Assembly: GCA_903821875.1 (NCBI GenBank) | Contig: CAIJMU010000008.1 | Span: 1-45,502, forward strand | Length of the DNA stretch: 45,502 bases | Reading direction: 5' to 3' | Source of the DNA: an uncultured Spirochaetota bacterium | GTDB lineage: Bacteria; Spirochaetota; Spirochaetia; Treponematales; Rectinemataceae | In this document: piece by piece, positions 7,857-14,306 of the stretch | How positions within the stretch are numbered: position 1 is the first letter of the stretch | Layout: each line of letters begins with the position of its first letter | Notes under the pieces: model-generated | What the model saw: the letters and a program-made list of their open reading frames with translations, nothing else | Told to the model about the DNA's origin: nothing | Database searches by the model: none | Program-made: the position numbers and the translations under genes

Positions 7857-8363
7857 TCAGATGAAGAGCTGGATCTTGCTGTCTGCCGCGTCGGCGAGGA
7901 AGGTCGCCACGCCACAGACCTGCATGTTCGGATAGTCGATCATTTCTTCGCGCTTGAAGCCCATGAGCTTCATGGACATTTCGCAGATGTTAATCTGGAT
8001 GCCGAGCTCTGCCGCAGTGGCAAACATCTCGGGCAGGGAAGCAACATGCTGTTTTTTCATGATGCCTTTGATCATGGCGGCGCCCATGCCGCCCATCTGC
8101 ATCTTGGAGAGGGCGAGCTTGTCCATGCCCTTGGGGAGCATGAAGCCGAACATCTTTTCGATGAGCTTCTTGCCCTTTGACTTTTTCTTTGGGGCACGGA
8201 GGGCAGCTGTCGCCCAGAAAGTAAAGAAGAGATTCACCTTCATATCGAAGGCGGAGGCACCGATCGCGATGATCATGGCAGCGAGGATCTTGTCGAGGTC
8301 GCCGGAGAATACCACCAGGGAGAGCTGGTCTTCTGCTTTGGCAGGGCTTGGTGTTGCTTGCAT
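7857..8363 (-). CDS. DsrE2-family sulfur-trafficking protein
   Basis: A 168-residue DsrE/DsrF/DrsH-like protein of the DsrE2 type. It shows the DsrE beginning (LSLVVFSGDLDKILAAMIIA), a hydrophobic stretch near residues 28-55, a lysine-rich segment (58-70) and two conserved cysteines, Cys127 (INICEMS) and Cys150 (MQVCGVA). These can carry persulfide sulfur, and DsrE2 proteins typically pair with TusA, which follows 18 bases downstream. It is the first gene of the operon. The ATG at 8363 is the first start after an in-frame TAA and has no SD sequence; a -10 box ends only 6 bases upstream, so its mRNA is likely leaderless. Whether the cell reduces or oxidises sulfur with this set cannot be told from the sequence. 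Confidence 0.88.
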   Translation of the reverse strand: MQATPSPAKAEDQLSLVVFSGDLDKILAAMIIAIGASAFDMKVNLFFTFWATAALRAPKKKSKGKKLIEKMFGFMLPKGMDKLALSKMQMGGMGAAMIKGIMKKQHVASLPEMFATAAELGIQINICEMSMKLMGFKREEMIDYPNMQVCGVATFLADAADSKIQLFI

Positions 8364-8369
8364 GCGGGC

Positions 8370-8397
8370 ATTTTATATTGATTTAGGAAATTGTCAA
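8370..8397 (-). promoter_or_regulatory. Promoter of the dsrE2-tusA-hdr operon (leaderless type)
   Basis: On the minus strand TTGACA (8392-8397) and TAAAAT (8370-8375) are spaced by 16 bases, close to the housekeeping sigma-factor consensus. The -10 box ends 6 bases before the ATG at 8363, so transcription should start at or next to the A of the start codon. Confidence 0.65.
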
Positions 8398-8574
8398 ATG
8401 CCAATAATGATATTTCGATATATTTTGCTTCCTAAATGACCGCAGTTAGCCAATATGAGCTACTAAAATATTATAAGATATACATATAGAGCATTATTTC
8501 AATACCTTTACTGGGCAAATGACTACAACAGAAGGAAATAAACTAGCTATATTATGGTCATTTACCCTTTTTAT

Positions 8575-8594
8575 AACCAGGCATTAGCCTGGTT
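8575..8594. repeat. Perfect 8-bp inverted repeat (possible operator)
   Basis: AACCAGGC-ATTA-GCCTGGTT is a perfect 8-bp palindrome with a 4-base centre. Neither strand has a T tract after it, so an operator or a recombination/structural site is more likely than an intrinsic terminator. It is about 260 bases upstream of the DUF134-NifX start. Confidence 0.5.
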
Positions 8595-8852
8595 TCATCA
8601 TGCGCCTTGAGAAAAGACCCTCTGGATACTCAGACTGGGCACTCCTGGAATGTCTGGAGAATTTGGCGGCAAAAGCATATAGTCTTCCTGCGGATCGCCT
8701 CATTCGTGGTCTGGCAATGGGCTGATCTCTCGCTTTTTACCGCTCATGCAGGGGACAAGGAGCATTTCGATGCAAGGACAGCTTGATAACGTCAGGATCG
8801 AAACTAGGGCCTACGATAGAGAGCCTGCTGCAATCCTGGCTGGTGGCTGATC

Positions 8853-9524
8853 GTGCCACGACCCATCAGCGAGCGCCGGATTGGTGCGCCCATCCCGCCA
8901 CGAATCATGAAACCCGAGGGTGTCTCCCCCCGGGACCTCGAACAGATAGTCATTGGTTTCGACGAGGCCGAGGCCCTCAGGCTCGCCGACTTCGAGGGCC
9001 TCTACCAGGAAGCCGCGGCCCGCTCGATGGGAGTCTCGCGGCAGACCTTCGGAAGGATCATCGAGGCTGCGCGGCACAAGGTTGCGAATGCCTTGCTGAA
9101 TGGAAAGGCCCTCCGCATCGAGGGCGGCGAGATCACGATCCGTGAGGAAGGGGACACTGTCATGAGGATAGCCGTGCCAGTGAAGGACGGAATGGTCGAC
9201 GAGCATTTCGGCCGCGCCCGCGAGTTCCTGGTCTTCAGGGTCGAGGGGAAGGATATTGTCGCCGAACCCGCGGTTTCCTCTACCGAGGGCGGCTGCAAAT
9301 CAGGGATCGCCTCCGAACTCGCGCGCCTGGGAGTGACTCACCTTGTGGTCGGCAACATGGGTGCGGGGGCGGTCGGAGTGCTGGGTTCCAATGGCATCGC
9401 CGTAATCAGGGGCGCTTCGGGAAACGCAGAAGCAGCGGCCCGGGCCTTTGCCCGGGGTGAGATCGCCGATTCCGGCCTTCCCTGCGCGGGCCACAGCGAG
9501 GCGGGGAAGGGCTGTTCGGGCTGA
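8853..9524 (+). CDS. DUF134 - NifX/NifB-like domain fusion protein
   Basis: A 223-residue two-domain protein. Residues 1-95 are a DUF134 domain: MPRPISERRIG at the start, EALRLADFEGLYQEAAA, and a helix-turn-helix-like part with SMGVSRQTFGRIIEAAR. Residues about 103-210 are a dinitrogenase iron-molybdenum cofactor-binding (NifX/NifB C-terminal) domain with MRIAVPVKDGMVDEHFGRA and GNMGAGAVGVL. The C-terminal tail has two cysteines. The start is GTG at 8853; it fits the family N-terminus although its ribosome site is weak. No nitrogenase genes are nearby, so the second domain more likely binds an Fe-S or metal-sulfur ligand that controls DNA binding by the first. This regulatory role is an inference. 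Confidence 0.85.
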   Translation: MPRPISERRIGAPIPPRIMKPEGVSPRDLEQIVIGFDEAEALRLADFEGLYQEAAARSMGVSRQTFGRIIEAARHKVANALLNGKALRIEGGEITIREEGDTVMRIAVPVKDGMVDEHFGRAREFLVFRVEGKDIVAEPAVSSTEGGCKSGIASELARLGVTHLVVGNMGAGAVGVLGSNGIAVIRGASGNAEAAARAFARGEIADSGLPCAGHSEAGKGCSG

Positions 9525-9529
9525 AGCTT

Positions 9530-9694
9530 TCAGAAGTGCCCACCCACCACTATCCGCATGATCTTGATGGTGGGCACGAGGAAACGCCAGAGCTGCCCGA
9601 TGAGGTTCTTGCGCCACTACGAAGTGGCCTTGGTCGGGAGGGGAGGAAAGGCTTCTTCGGAATAGCGGGGGAATATCCTGTCCGCATCGTTCAT
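9530..9694 (-). pseudogene. Small gene in toxin position, interrupted by in-frame TAG
   Basis: From the ATG at 9694, behind a clear AAGGAG ribosome site, 25 codons (MNDADRIFPRYSEEAFPP at the start) run to a TAG at 9617-9619. The same frame then continues for 28 sensible codons (starting WRKNLIGQLWRFLVPTIK) to a TGA at 9530-9532. The second half is basic and hydrophobic, like a small membrane-associated segment. The gene starts 10 bases after the stop of the upstream antitoxin gene, where a toxin would be expected. I do not recognise the family. It may be a nonsense-inactivated pseudogene, a 25-residue peptide gene, or a readthrough gene. Confidence 0.45.
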
Positions 9695-9704
9695 GGTTCG
9701 CTCC

Positions 9705-9932
9705 TTACGAAGCCGGGAGCCACTCATCCTCTGTCGGCTTTACTGGATCGTAGTTGATCTGTATTCCGGCCAAGAGGGGATCCACGAGCAGCCTCGATTT
9801 CCGGCTGACTGGCCCACGTTCAGCCACCCGATGGCCATGCTTCGTGATGAGTATCCGCTCATTGGATTGTTCTACGAGCTTGATCAGGCTCGAGAGTTTT
9901 GTCTTCGTCTCATAGATGGTGGCTGTCTTCAT
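9705..9932 (-). CDS. Phd/YefM-type antitoxin
   Basis: A 75-residue antitoxin of the prevent-host-death (Phd/YefM) family: MKTATIYETKTKLSSLIKLV forms the N-terminal DNA-binding dimer part and ERILITKHGHRVAE the typical beta-hairpin. The C-terminal tail (about residues 48-75) would wrap a toxin. The expected toxin gene downstream is missing; instead there is a small gene broken by TAG. A GAGAGG ribosome site lies 5 bases before the ATG, and a strong promoter precedes it. It may be an orphan left after toxin loss. Confidence 0.8.
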   Translation of the reverse strand: MKTATIYETKTKLSSLIKLVEQSNERILITKHGHRVAERGPVSRKSRLLVDPLLAGIQINYDPVKPTEDEWLPAS

Positions 9933-9948
9933 ATCAACCTCTCAGGAA

Positions 9949-9977
9949 ATTATAGTCAAACTCGTCAATAATTACAA
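9949..9977 (-). promoter_or_regulatory. Antitoxin promoter
   Basis: On the minus strand TTGTAA (9972-9977) and a perfect TATAAT (9949-9954) are separated by 17 bases. The promoter overlaps the stop codon of the upstream methyltransferase gene and gives a short leader to the antitoxin ATG at 9932. Confidence 0.65.
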
Positions 9978-10613
9978 ATCGTTGTTCCTGGTCCCCTTCA
10001 GGAACTCCATCACCCGTGCCCCCTTGATTTCCCTCTCGATGAAGCTCGTGCCGAGCCGCTGCGCCATCGCGGGAAAATCGATTCGCTTGTAGGACTCGTA
10101 CCAGCTTCCCTCCGCAGCTTCGACGAGCGAAAGGAAGGGCGAGAAGGAAGTCGTGTGCTCGATGACAAAGGCTCCCTTTCGAGCTGCTTTCAGGAAGGAG
10201 CCAAGGATCCCCTCCTCATCCGCTGGCGGGAAAAGGTGCAATGCAAAGGAAATCGCCACCCAGTCGACGGAGCCTGATGGGTCAGCGAAATCGAGGACGC
10301 TCTCGGATTTGAATGGGGCTGAAGTACCAGCCCCGAATCGCGCGTTCCAACGCTGGCGGGCGCGACCCAGCATCCCCTCTGATTGGTCCCGGCCTGCGTA
10401 GGAGGCGCAGCGTGGCGCTATCTCCAGTGCGAGGCTTCCCGTTCCGCAACAGTGCTCGAGGATGCTGTCCTGGGCAAATCGGCTGCCATCGGGATCAAGG
10501 ACCGAAAGCGCAGCCGCGTTACTCCTCCCCGTATTTCCCTCGACGAAGCGGTACCAGGGGTGGAAGCCGTCGTAGAAGCGCTTCATCGACTCAGGGTCTC
10601 GGTGGAAGGCCAT
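9972..10613 (-). CDS. Class I SAM-dependent methyltransferase
   Basis: A 213-residue methyltransferase. After an N-terminal cap (YDGFHPWYRFVEG), the SAM-binding motif I is ILEHCCGTGSLALEIA, followed by motif II around YAGRDQSEGML and the motif IV region VDWVAISFALHLFPP. The substrate is not evident; overall it resembles the ubiE/small-molecule Methyltransf_11/25 group. The ATG at 10613 is chosen because GGAGG lies five bases before it; a longer in-frame reading from 10781 would run into the regulator gene. It follows the Crp/Fnr gene after 49 bases and is probably the last gene of the DUF2202 - rhodanese - regulator operon. Confidence 0.8.
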   Translation of the reverse strand: MAFHRDPESMKRFYDGFHPWYRFVEGNTGRSNAAALSVLDPDGSRFAQDSILEHCCGTGSLALEIAPRCASYAGRDQSEGMLGRARQRWNARFGAGTSAPFKSESVLDFADPSGSVDWVAISFALHLFPPADEEGILGSFLKAARKGAFVIEHTTSFSPFLSLVEAAEGSWYESYKRIDFPAMAQRLGTSFIEREIKGARVMEFLKGTRNNDL

Positions 10614-10662
10614 TGAACCTCCAAGAAATAATAGTACTGAGCAACTCGGTTTGCGGGGTGAA

Positions 10663-11346
10663 CTACCTGAGCTTGTCAAAGGCGGCGAGCAACTTGACCG
10701 ATCCCCGGGAGATCTCGAGGACTCCGCGCTGCTCGAGGTCCTTGAGGATGCGGCTGACAACCTCGCGGGAGCTGCCCACATGATCGGCCAGCTCCTGGTG
10801 GGTCGTGATGACGAGGCCTGTGGAGGAGCTCATTTCGGCCAGGGCCTGGATAAGGCGTTCGTCCACCTTCCTGAAGGCTATCTCCTCGACGAGCTCGATG
10901 ACTTCCGCGATCCGCTTCGTGTACTGCGAGCTTACAAAGTCTCGGAAGGAGGGACCCTCATTGAGGAGCCGCCTGATAGTGGTACTCGGGATGAAGGCAG
11001 CCAGTGTTTTTTGCTCAGCAACCACCGCTGCGGGAAAGTAATCGATGCCCTTGCCGCAGCCGAGGCTCAGGATGCAGCTCTGTCCAGGCTCAATGCGGTA
11101 CAGGGTAATCTCCCGGCCACTCTCCGAAGTCTTGTACACCCGGATAGAGCCGTCGAGCACAAAGGGTACGGCCGAACAGACCTGTCCCTCTCGCAGGATC
11201 ATGGTTCCTTCATCCAGAGTCTTGTAACTCAGGGATTCAAGGATCGCTTCGAGTTTTATTGAAGGCCACTCATCCTTGGGAAGGAAGGCGCCAAAGATAG
11301 ACAAGAAAGTCTCTCGGGATCCTTCTCGAACTGCCAGGGTCATCAT
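10663..11346 (-). CDS. Crp/Fnr-family transcriptional regulator
   Basis: A Crp/Fnr-type regulator of 227 residues from the MM start at 11346; an alternative start at 11418 would overlap the rhodanese gene and gives a non-family N-terminus. The cyclic-nucleotide-binding-like sensor domain (about residues 20-130) has LDEGTMILREGQ and LDGSIRVYK. Several cysteines (GQVC, GQSCILSLGC) could make it a redox or metal-cluster sensor. A long helix is followed by the winged helix with HQELADHVGSSREVVSRIL as recognition element. FNR-like N-terminal cluster cysteines are absent. It lies 44 bases after the rhodanese gene and probably controls this redox/sulfur module. Confidence 0.85.
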   Translation of the reverse strand: MMTLAVREGSRETFLSIFGAFLPKDEWPSIKLEAILESLSYKTLDEGTMILREGQVCSAVPFVLDGSIRVYKTSESGREITLYRIEPGQSCILSLGCGKGIDYFPAAVVAEQKTLAAFIPSTTIRRLLNEGPSFRDFVSSQYTKRIAEVIELVEEIAFRKVDERLIQALAEMSSSTGLVITTHQELADHVGSSREVVSRILKDLEQRGVLEISRGSVKLLAAFDKLR

Positions 11347-11390
11347 GTTCACATCATAGCCTTTGTACCCGACCCTGCGAAGGCTGGCGG

Positions 11391-11777
11391 CTACTTGGTC
11401 GCCAGGGTTCCCCTCCACTTCGTGAAGGCACCAAAGTCGGAGACATTCGTGAATCCCAGCCCCATAAGAGTAGTCCTGGCTATGCCCGAGCGGCGCCCGG
11501 AACGGCAGTAGACGACGATGGGACGGCCCTTGTCGGCTTCCTTGAACCTGGTGGCGATCTCGTCGTAGGGCAGGAGGAGCGCGCCGGGAATGTAACCTTC
11601 GGCAAATTCTTCCTGCGTCCGGACATCGAGGAGGAGGGGCTTGGCTTCCTTGTTGGCGAGGAGGGTGATCAAGCCCTTTTCATCCAGGAGGGGGGGCAGG
11701 GCTGGAACCTTGGGGCCTGCGCCAATCGAGAAGAGGCCGAGCAGCAAGAAAACAGTGGTATAAAGTGACTTTCGCAT
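11391..11777 (-). CDS. Exported single-domain rhodanese
   Basis: From the ATG at 11777 this is a 128-residue protein with a Sec signal peptide (MRKSLYTTVFLLLGLFSIGA) and one rhodanese domain: LLLDVRTQEEFAEGYIPGALLLPY, then the active-site loop VVYCRSGRRSGIA. The catalytic cysteine is in CRSGRRS, so it can bind sulfane sulfur or cyanide-type acceptors in the periplasm. The start lacks a good ribosome site; a longer in-frame start (to 11882) would add a non-signal N-terminus and is less likely. It is 101 bases downstream of the DUF2202 gene and probably in the same sigma-54-type operon. Confidence 0.8.
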   Translation of the reverse strand: MRKSLYTTVFLLLGLFSIGAGPKVPALPPLLDEKGLITLLANKEAKPLLLDVRTQEEFAEGYIPGALLLPYDEIATRFKEADKGRPIVVYCRSGRRSGIARTTLMGLGFTNVSDFGAFTKWRGTLATK

Positions 11778-11791
11778 ATTAGGAAATATGC
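11774..11791. promoter_or_regulatory. Perfect 7-4-7 palindrome at the rhodanese start
   Basis: GCATATT-AGGA-AATATGC is a perfect palindrome with a 4-base spacer, the spacing used by Crp/Fnr-family dimers, although the half-site differs from the FNR consensus. It overlaps the chosen rhodanese start codon (11775-11777). The adjacent Crp/Fnr gene makes autoregulation a reasonable guess. Confidence 0.4.
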
Positions 11792-11878
11792 ATATTACAG
11801 CCTGGCCTGACAAGGCCCCTTCAGTCGAATTCATTAGCATGGCATGTCGCAGCCTGTCGCCCTTGAAGCTGGTCCAGC

Positions 11879-12391
11879 TCATGGCGAAAGGCCTTTCCGG
11901 AAGGCTGCAAGGTGGTTCTTCGAGGCATCCCGAAGCTTGGTAAAGAGGCCACGGAGGCTCGCGTTGGAGGGCTGGAGGAGGAGGGGGTTGGAGAGAAAGC
12001 TGTCGTACATGGCAATATTGTCCAGCTCAGCCCCGACGCCCGCCTCCAGGGAAGCCCTGAGCCCGACTGGAACAGTAACAAAGGACGCTGCCCTGTCCGC
12101 TGGCAGCGGGAGGCTTGCCGCCGCAAAGGCATCGATAAGCCATGAAATGTGGTTGCGTTCCGTGAGAATGATGTTTGAAAAGGGTCGCACAGAACCGAGG
12201 CTAGCGAGAATCGCCGCGTACTCAGCCTGGGCCAGATACTCATCCTCGATGGCATAGCGCAGCATCTCGTCGAGGGTCTGGTCCTTGTCAGCCTTCGCGG
12301 CCTGGGCGCCCCAGGCTGCGGGGCTGTTGGCAGCGAAGAGTATGGTCGCTGAGAGGAGGAGGGCGGCGAAAATGGAAAAAAGGCGATTCAT
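11879..12391 (-). CDS. Exported DUF2202 ferritin-like protein
   Basis: A 170-residue exported protein with a Sec signal peptide (cleavage near AWGAQA, residue ~29) and a DUF2202/ferritin-like helical domain. Helices contain EDEYLAQAEYAAIL, RPFSNIILTERNHISWL and GAELDNIAMYD, giving a Glu/His pattern suitable for a di-metal site. No lipobox is present, unlike the relative at the left edge of the window. CCAGGAGGAAC directly before the ATG at 12391 is a strong ribosome site. It is the first gene of an operon with a rhodanese, a Crp/Fnr regulator and a methyltransferase, and is preceded by a sigma-54-type promoter. The biochemical role is unknown; metal or peroxide handling is possible. Confidence 0.82.
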   Translation of the reverse strand: MNRLFSIFAALLLSATILFAANSPAAWGAQAAKADKDQTLDEMLRYAIEDEYLAQAEYAAILASLGSVRPFSNIILTERNHISWLIDAFAAASLPLPADRAASFVTVPVGLRASLEAGVGAELDNIAMYDSFLSNPLLLQPSNASLRGLFTKLRDASKNHLAAFRKGLSP

Positions 12392-12445
12392 GATGTTCCT
12401 CCTGGAACGCGGCCGACTATTGATATCAGGCAGCAGCTAGGTAAA

Positions 12446-12461
12446 TGCAGCTATCGTGCCA
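12446..12461 (-). promoter_or_regulatory. Sigma-54-type -24/-12 promoter for DUF2202-rhodanese operon
   Basis: On the minus strand TTGGCACG-N4-CTGCA matches the RpoN consensus (yTGGCACG-N4-TTGCw) with one mismatch, and the GG-N10-GC spacing is exact. It lies about 55 bases upstream of the DUF2202 ATG, giving a leader of roughly 45 bases. Confidence 0.6.
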
Positions 12462-12602
12462 AGCGCAGGATTGGTCCCCTATGACGATATTTTTATCTCC
12501 AATGGGAATATATTTCTCGTTCTGGGTCTTCATCCTTGCTCTATACTACTCAATACCCTGGCGATTGGGTAATTATTTCTCCAAACAGGCGCTCGGTTAG
12601 GT

Positions 12603-12618
12603 TGGCATGCAAACTGCT
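12603..12618 (+). promoter_or_regulatory. Sigma-54-type -24/-12 promoter for NapH-like gene
   Basis: TTGGCATG-N4-CTGCT on the plus strand has the exact GG-N10-GC spacing of an RpoN promoter and resembles the facing element at 12446-12461, including the CTGC -12 box. It is about 53 bases upstream of the ATG at 12671. The ~140 bases between the two elements would hold activator sites; TACCC-N8-GGGTA (12554-12571) is one candidate. Confidence 0.55.
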
Positions 12619-12670
12619 ATATATTTTCGGAATTGCCTTCTATTTCGCATACCTATAGAGGAGAACTGAC

Positions 12671-14212
12671 ATGGCGGCTGCAATGAAACCCCTCCAGATC
12701 ACAAGGAGGGTCGTACTCGGAGTGATCCTGCTCGGGCTCACGGTACTCACCTTCCTTCACCAGCGAATCCAGGGAGTCCCCACGATCGACGCGCTCTGCC
12801 CCTTCGGAGGCTTTGAAAGTCTCCTCAAGTTCGTAGCCAGCGGAGTGGTCATCAAGAAGCTCGAAGCAGGGACCATGGTCCTCTCTGTGGGGATCGTCGC
12901 CCTCGGAATCGTGCTCTCGCGCTTTTTCTGCGGCTGGTTCTGCGCCTTCGGCGCCCTCCAGGGCATCTTTGGATGGATCGGCAAGAAGCTTTTCGGAAAA
13001 AAAAAGCGCCCCCTTGTTCCGGCGAAGCTCGACAAGTACCTGCGCTGGATCAAGTATCCAGTATTAGTTGTGATCATCTACCTGAGCTGGAAGACCGGCG
13101 AGCTGGTGATCCGTCCCTACGATCCCTGGGCCGCTTACGGACATCTTTCGGCCGGGCTTGCCGCCGTCTGGGGCGAATTCGCAATTGGGCTTATCCTACT
13201 TGTGGTAAGTCTCCTTCTCTCCGTCGTCTATGACCGGGCATTCTGCAAGTACGTCTGCCCCCTCGGAGCAGTCAACGCCATCCTCGGGCGCATTCCGCTT
13301 TTCCGCATCAAGCGCGTGGCTTCGACCTGCATTTCCTGCCATAAGTGCGACAAGGTCTGCCCGATGAACGTCGATGTCTCCAAGCCGGACGCCGTCAACG
13401 ATCCGGAATGCATCGGCTGCATGGAATGCGTGACGAGCTGCCCGACCAAGACCAACAGCCTCCAGACCACCCTCGGCGGAAGGGCCCTGAAACTCGGCGC
13501 CATCGTGGGCATCGGATTCGCGATCTACTTCGCAACAGTCGTAATTGGTCAGGCTGTCGGTTATTCGGCCAAGCCCCTGAGCGCACTCGCTGCTGCGGGC
13601 AAGCTCAATGTCGCCGATATAAAGGGTTCCTCAACCTGGGACATGGTGGCCGAGTCCTTCGGCGTGGAACTCGAGAAGCTCTACCGCGAAGCCGGAGTGG
13701 ACATGAAGAAAGTGCCACGCATGACCATGCTCAAGGACACTGGCAAGGTTGGCGGATACAAGGACTTCGAGGCCGATGCCGTGCGTGTTGCCGTCGCGAA
13801 GATCCTGGGAGTTCCCTACGTTTCCGAAAAGGACAAGGCTGCAGCCAAGCCAGCTGAATCAACCGCTGCACAGGCCGCGGCGAGCCCTGAGGCTTCCGCC
13901 GCGCCAGCTGCAGCGCCGACCGCTGCGGCCCCGGCAGCTGTCGCTCCCGCAGCGAGCGCTGCCCCTGTGGCGCCCAAGACAGCGGCTCCCGCAGCTCCCG
14001 CATCAGGCAAGACCCTCGTCGTACCCGCAGACTTCGCCCTCGAAGGGACCATGAGCATCGACCAGGTCGCCGCCGCACTCAATGCAAGCCCCGAGGCTGT
14101 TGTCGCCAAGCTGGGCCTGCCCGCAGACATCGCCCGCGACAAGCCGCTCCGCGACATGAAGGACCAGTACGGCTACAGCATGCCGGATCTCAAGGAGAGG
14201 ATAAAGAAGTAG
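12671..14212 (+). CDS. NapH/CcoG-like polyferredoxin membrane protein with Ala/Pro linker and duplicated C-terminal domain
   Basis: A 513-residue membrane electron carrier. Four to five transmembrane segments (about residues 12-30, 68-86, 128-140, 168-186 and 275-295) surround two cytoplasmic CxxxC motifs (Cys87/91 in FFCGWFCAFG and Cys192/196 in FCKYVCPLG). Two 4Fe-4S clusters follow (Cys220/223/226/230 and Cys247/250/253/257). This core matches NapH/NosR/CcoG-type proteins, which pass quinol electrons to periplasmic reductases. The C-terminal third is unusual: two similar ~45-residue helical segments (around STWDMVAESFGVELEKLYRE and SIDQVAAALNASPEAVVAKL) are joined by an Ala/Pro-rich linker of about 55 residues. 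GAGGAGAAC precedes the ATG. It is divergent from the DUF2202-rhodanese operon. Confidence 0.85.
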   Translation: MAAAMKPLQITRRVVLGVILLGLTVLTFLHQRIQGVPTIDALCPFGGFESLLKFVASGVVIKKLEAGTMVLSVGIVALGIVLSRFFCGWFCAFGALQGIFGWIGKKLFGKKKRPLVPAKLDKYLRWIKYPVLVVIIYLSWKTGELVIRPYDPWAAYGHLSAGLAAVWGEFAIGLILLVVSLLLSVVYDRAFCKYVCPLGAVNAILGRIPLFRIKRVASTCISCHKCDKVCPMNVDVSKPDAVNDPECIGCMECVTSCPTKTNSLQTTLGGRALKLGAIVGIGFAIYFATVVIGQAVGYSAKPLSALAAAGKLNVADIKGSSTWDMVAESFGVELEKLYREAGVDMKKVPRMTMLKDTGKVGGYKDFEADAVRVAVAKILGVPYVSEKDKAAAKPAESTAAQAAASPEASAAPAAAPTAAAPAAVAPAASAAPVAPKTAAPAAPASGKTLVVPADFALEGTMSIDQVAAALNASPEAVVAKLGLPADIARDKPLRDMKDQYGYSMPDLKERIKK

Positions 14213-14306
14213 TTAATATGATCGGGGGCGACTCATCCGCTGTGACGGGCGCCCTTGGTCCCCTTGCGCATGCTGTGCTACAATCAGGACGGAGAGGGGG
14301 CAAGCC

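Larger units (their letters stand above)
8364..8852. other. Long AT-rich divergent intergenic region with inverted repeats
   Basis: About 490 bases between the divergent dsrE2 operon and the DUF134-NifX gene. The part from 8370 to 8575 is strikingly AT-rich compared with its surroundings and probably carries regulator sites. ATTTAGGAA (8381-8389), which sits inside the dsrE2 promoter spacer, is repeated inverted as TTCCTAAAT at 8429-8437. The 8600-8850 part has normal composition and no convincing gene. Confidence 0.5.

Noticed and set aside
8370-8437. FNR box (TTGAT-N4-ATCAA) in the dsrE2 upstream region
   Set aside because: TTGAC and ATCAA half-sites are present but 10 bases apart, which is the wrong spacing for an FNR dimer.
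8600-8725. 41-codon open frame starting ATG at 8600, plus strand
   Set aside because: No ribosome site, no recognisable motif and too short to stand out from chance in this composition.
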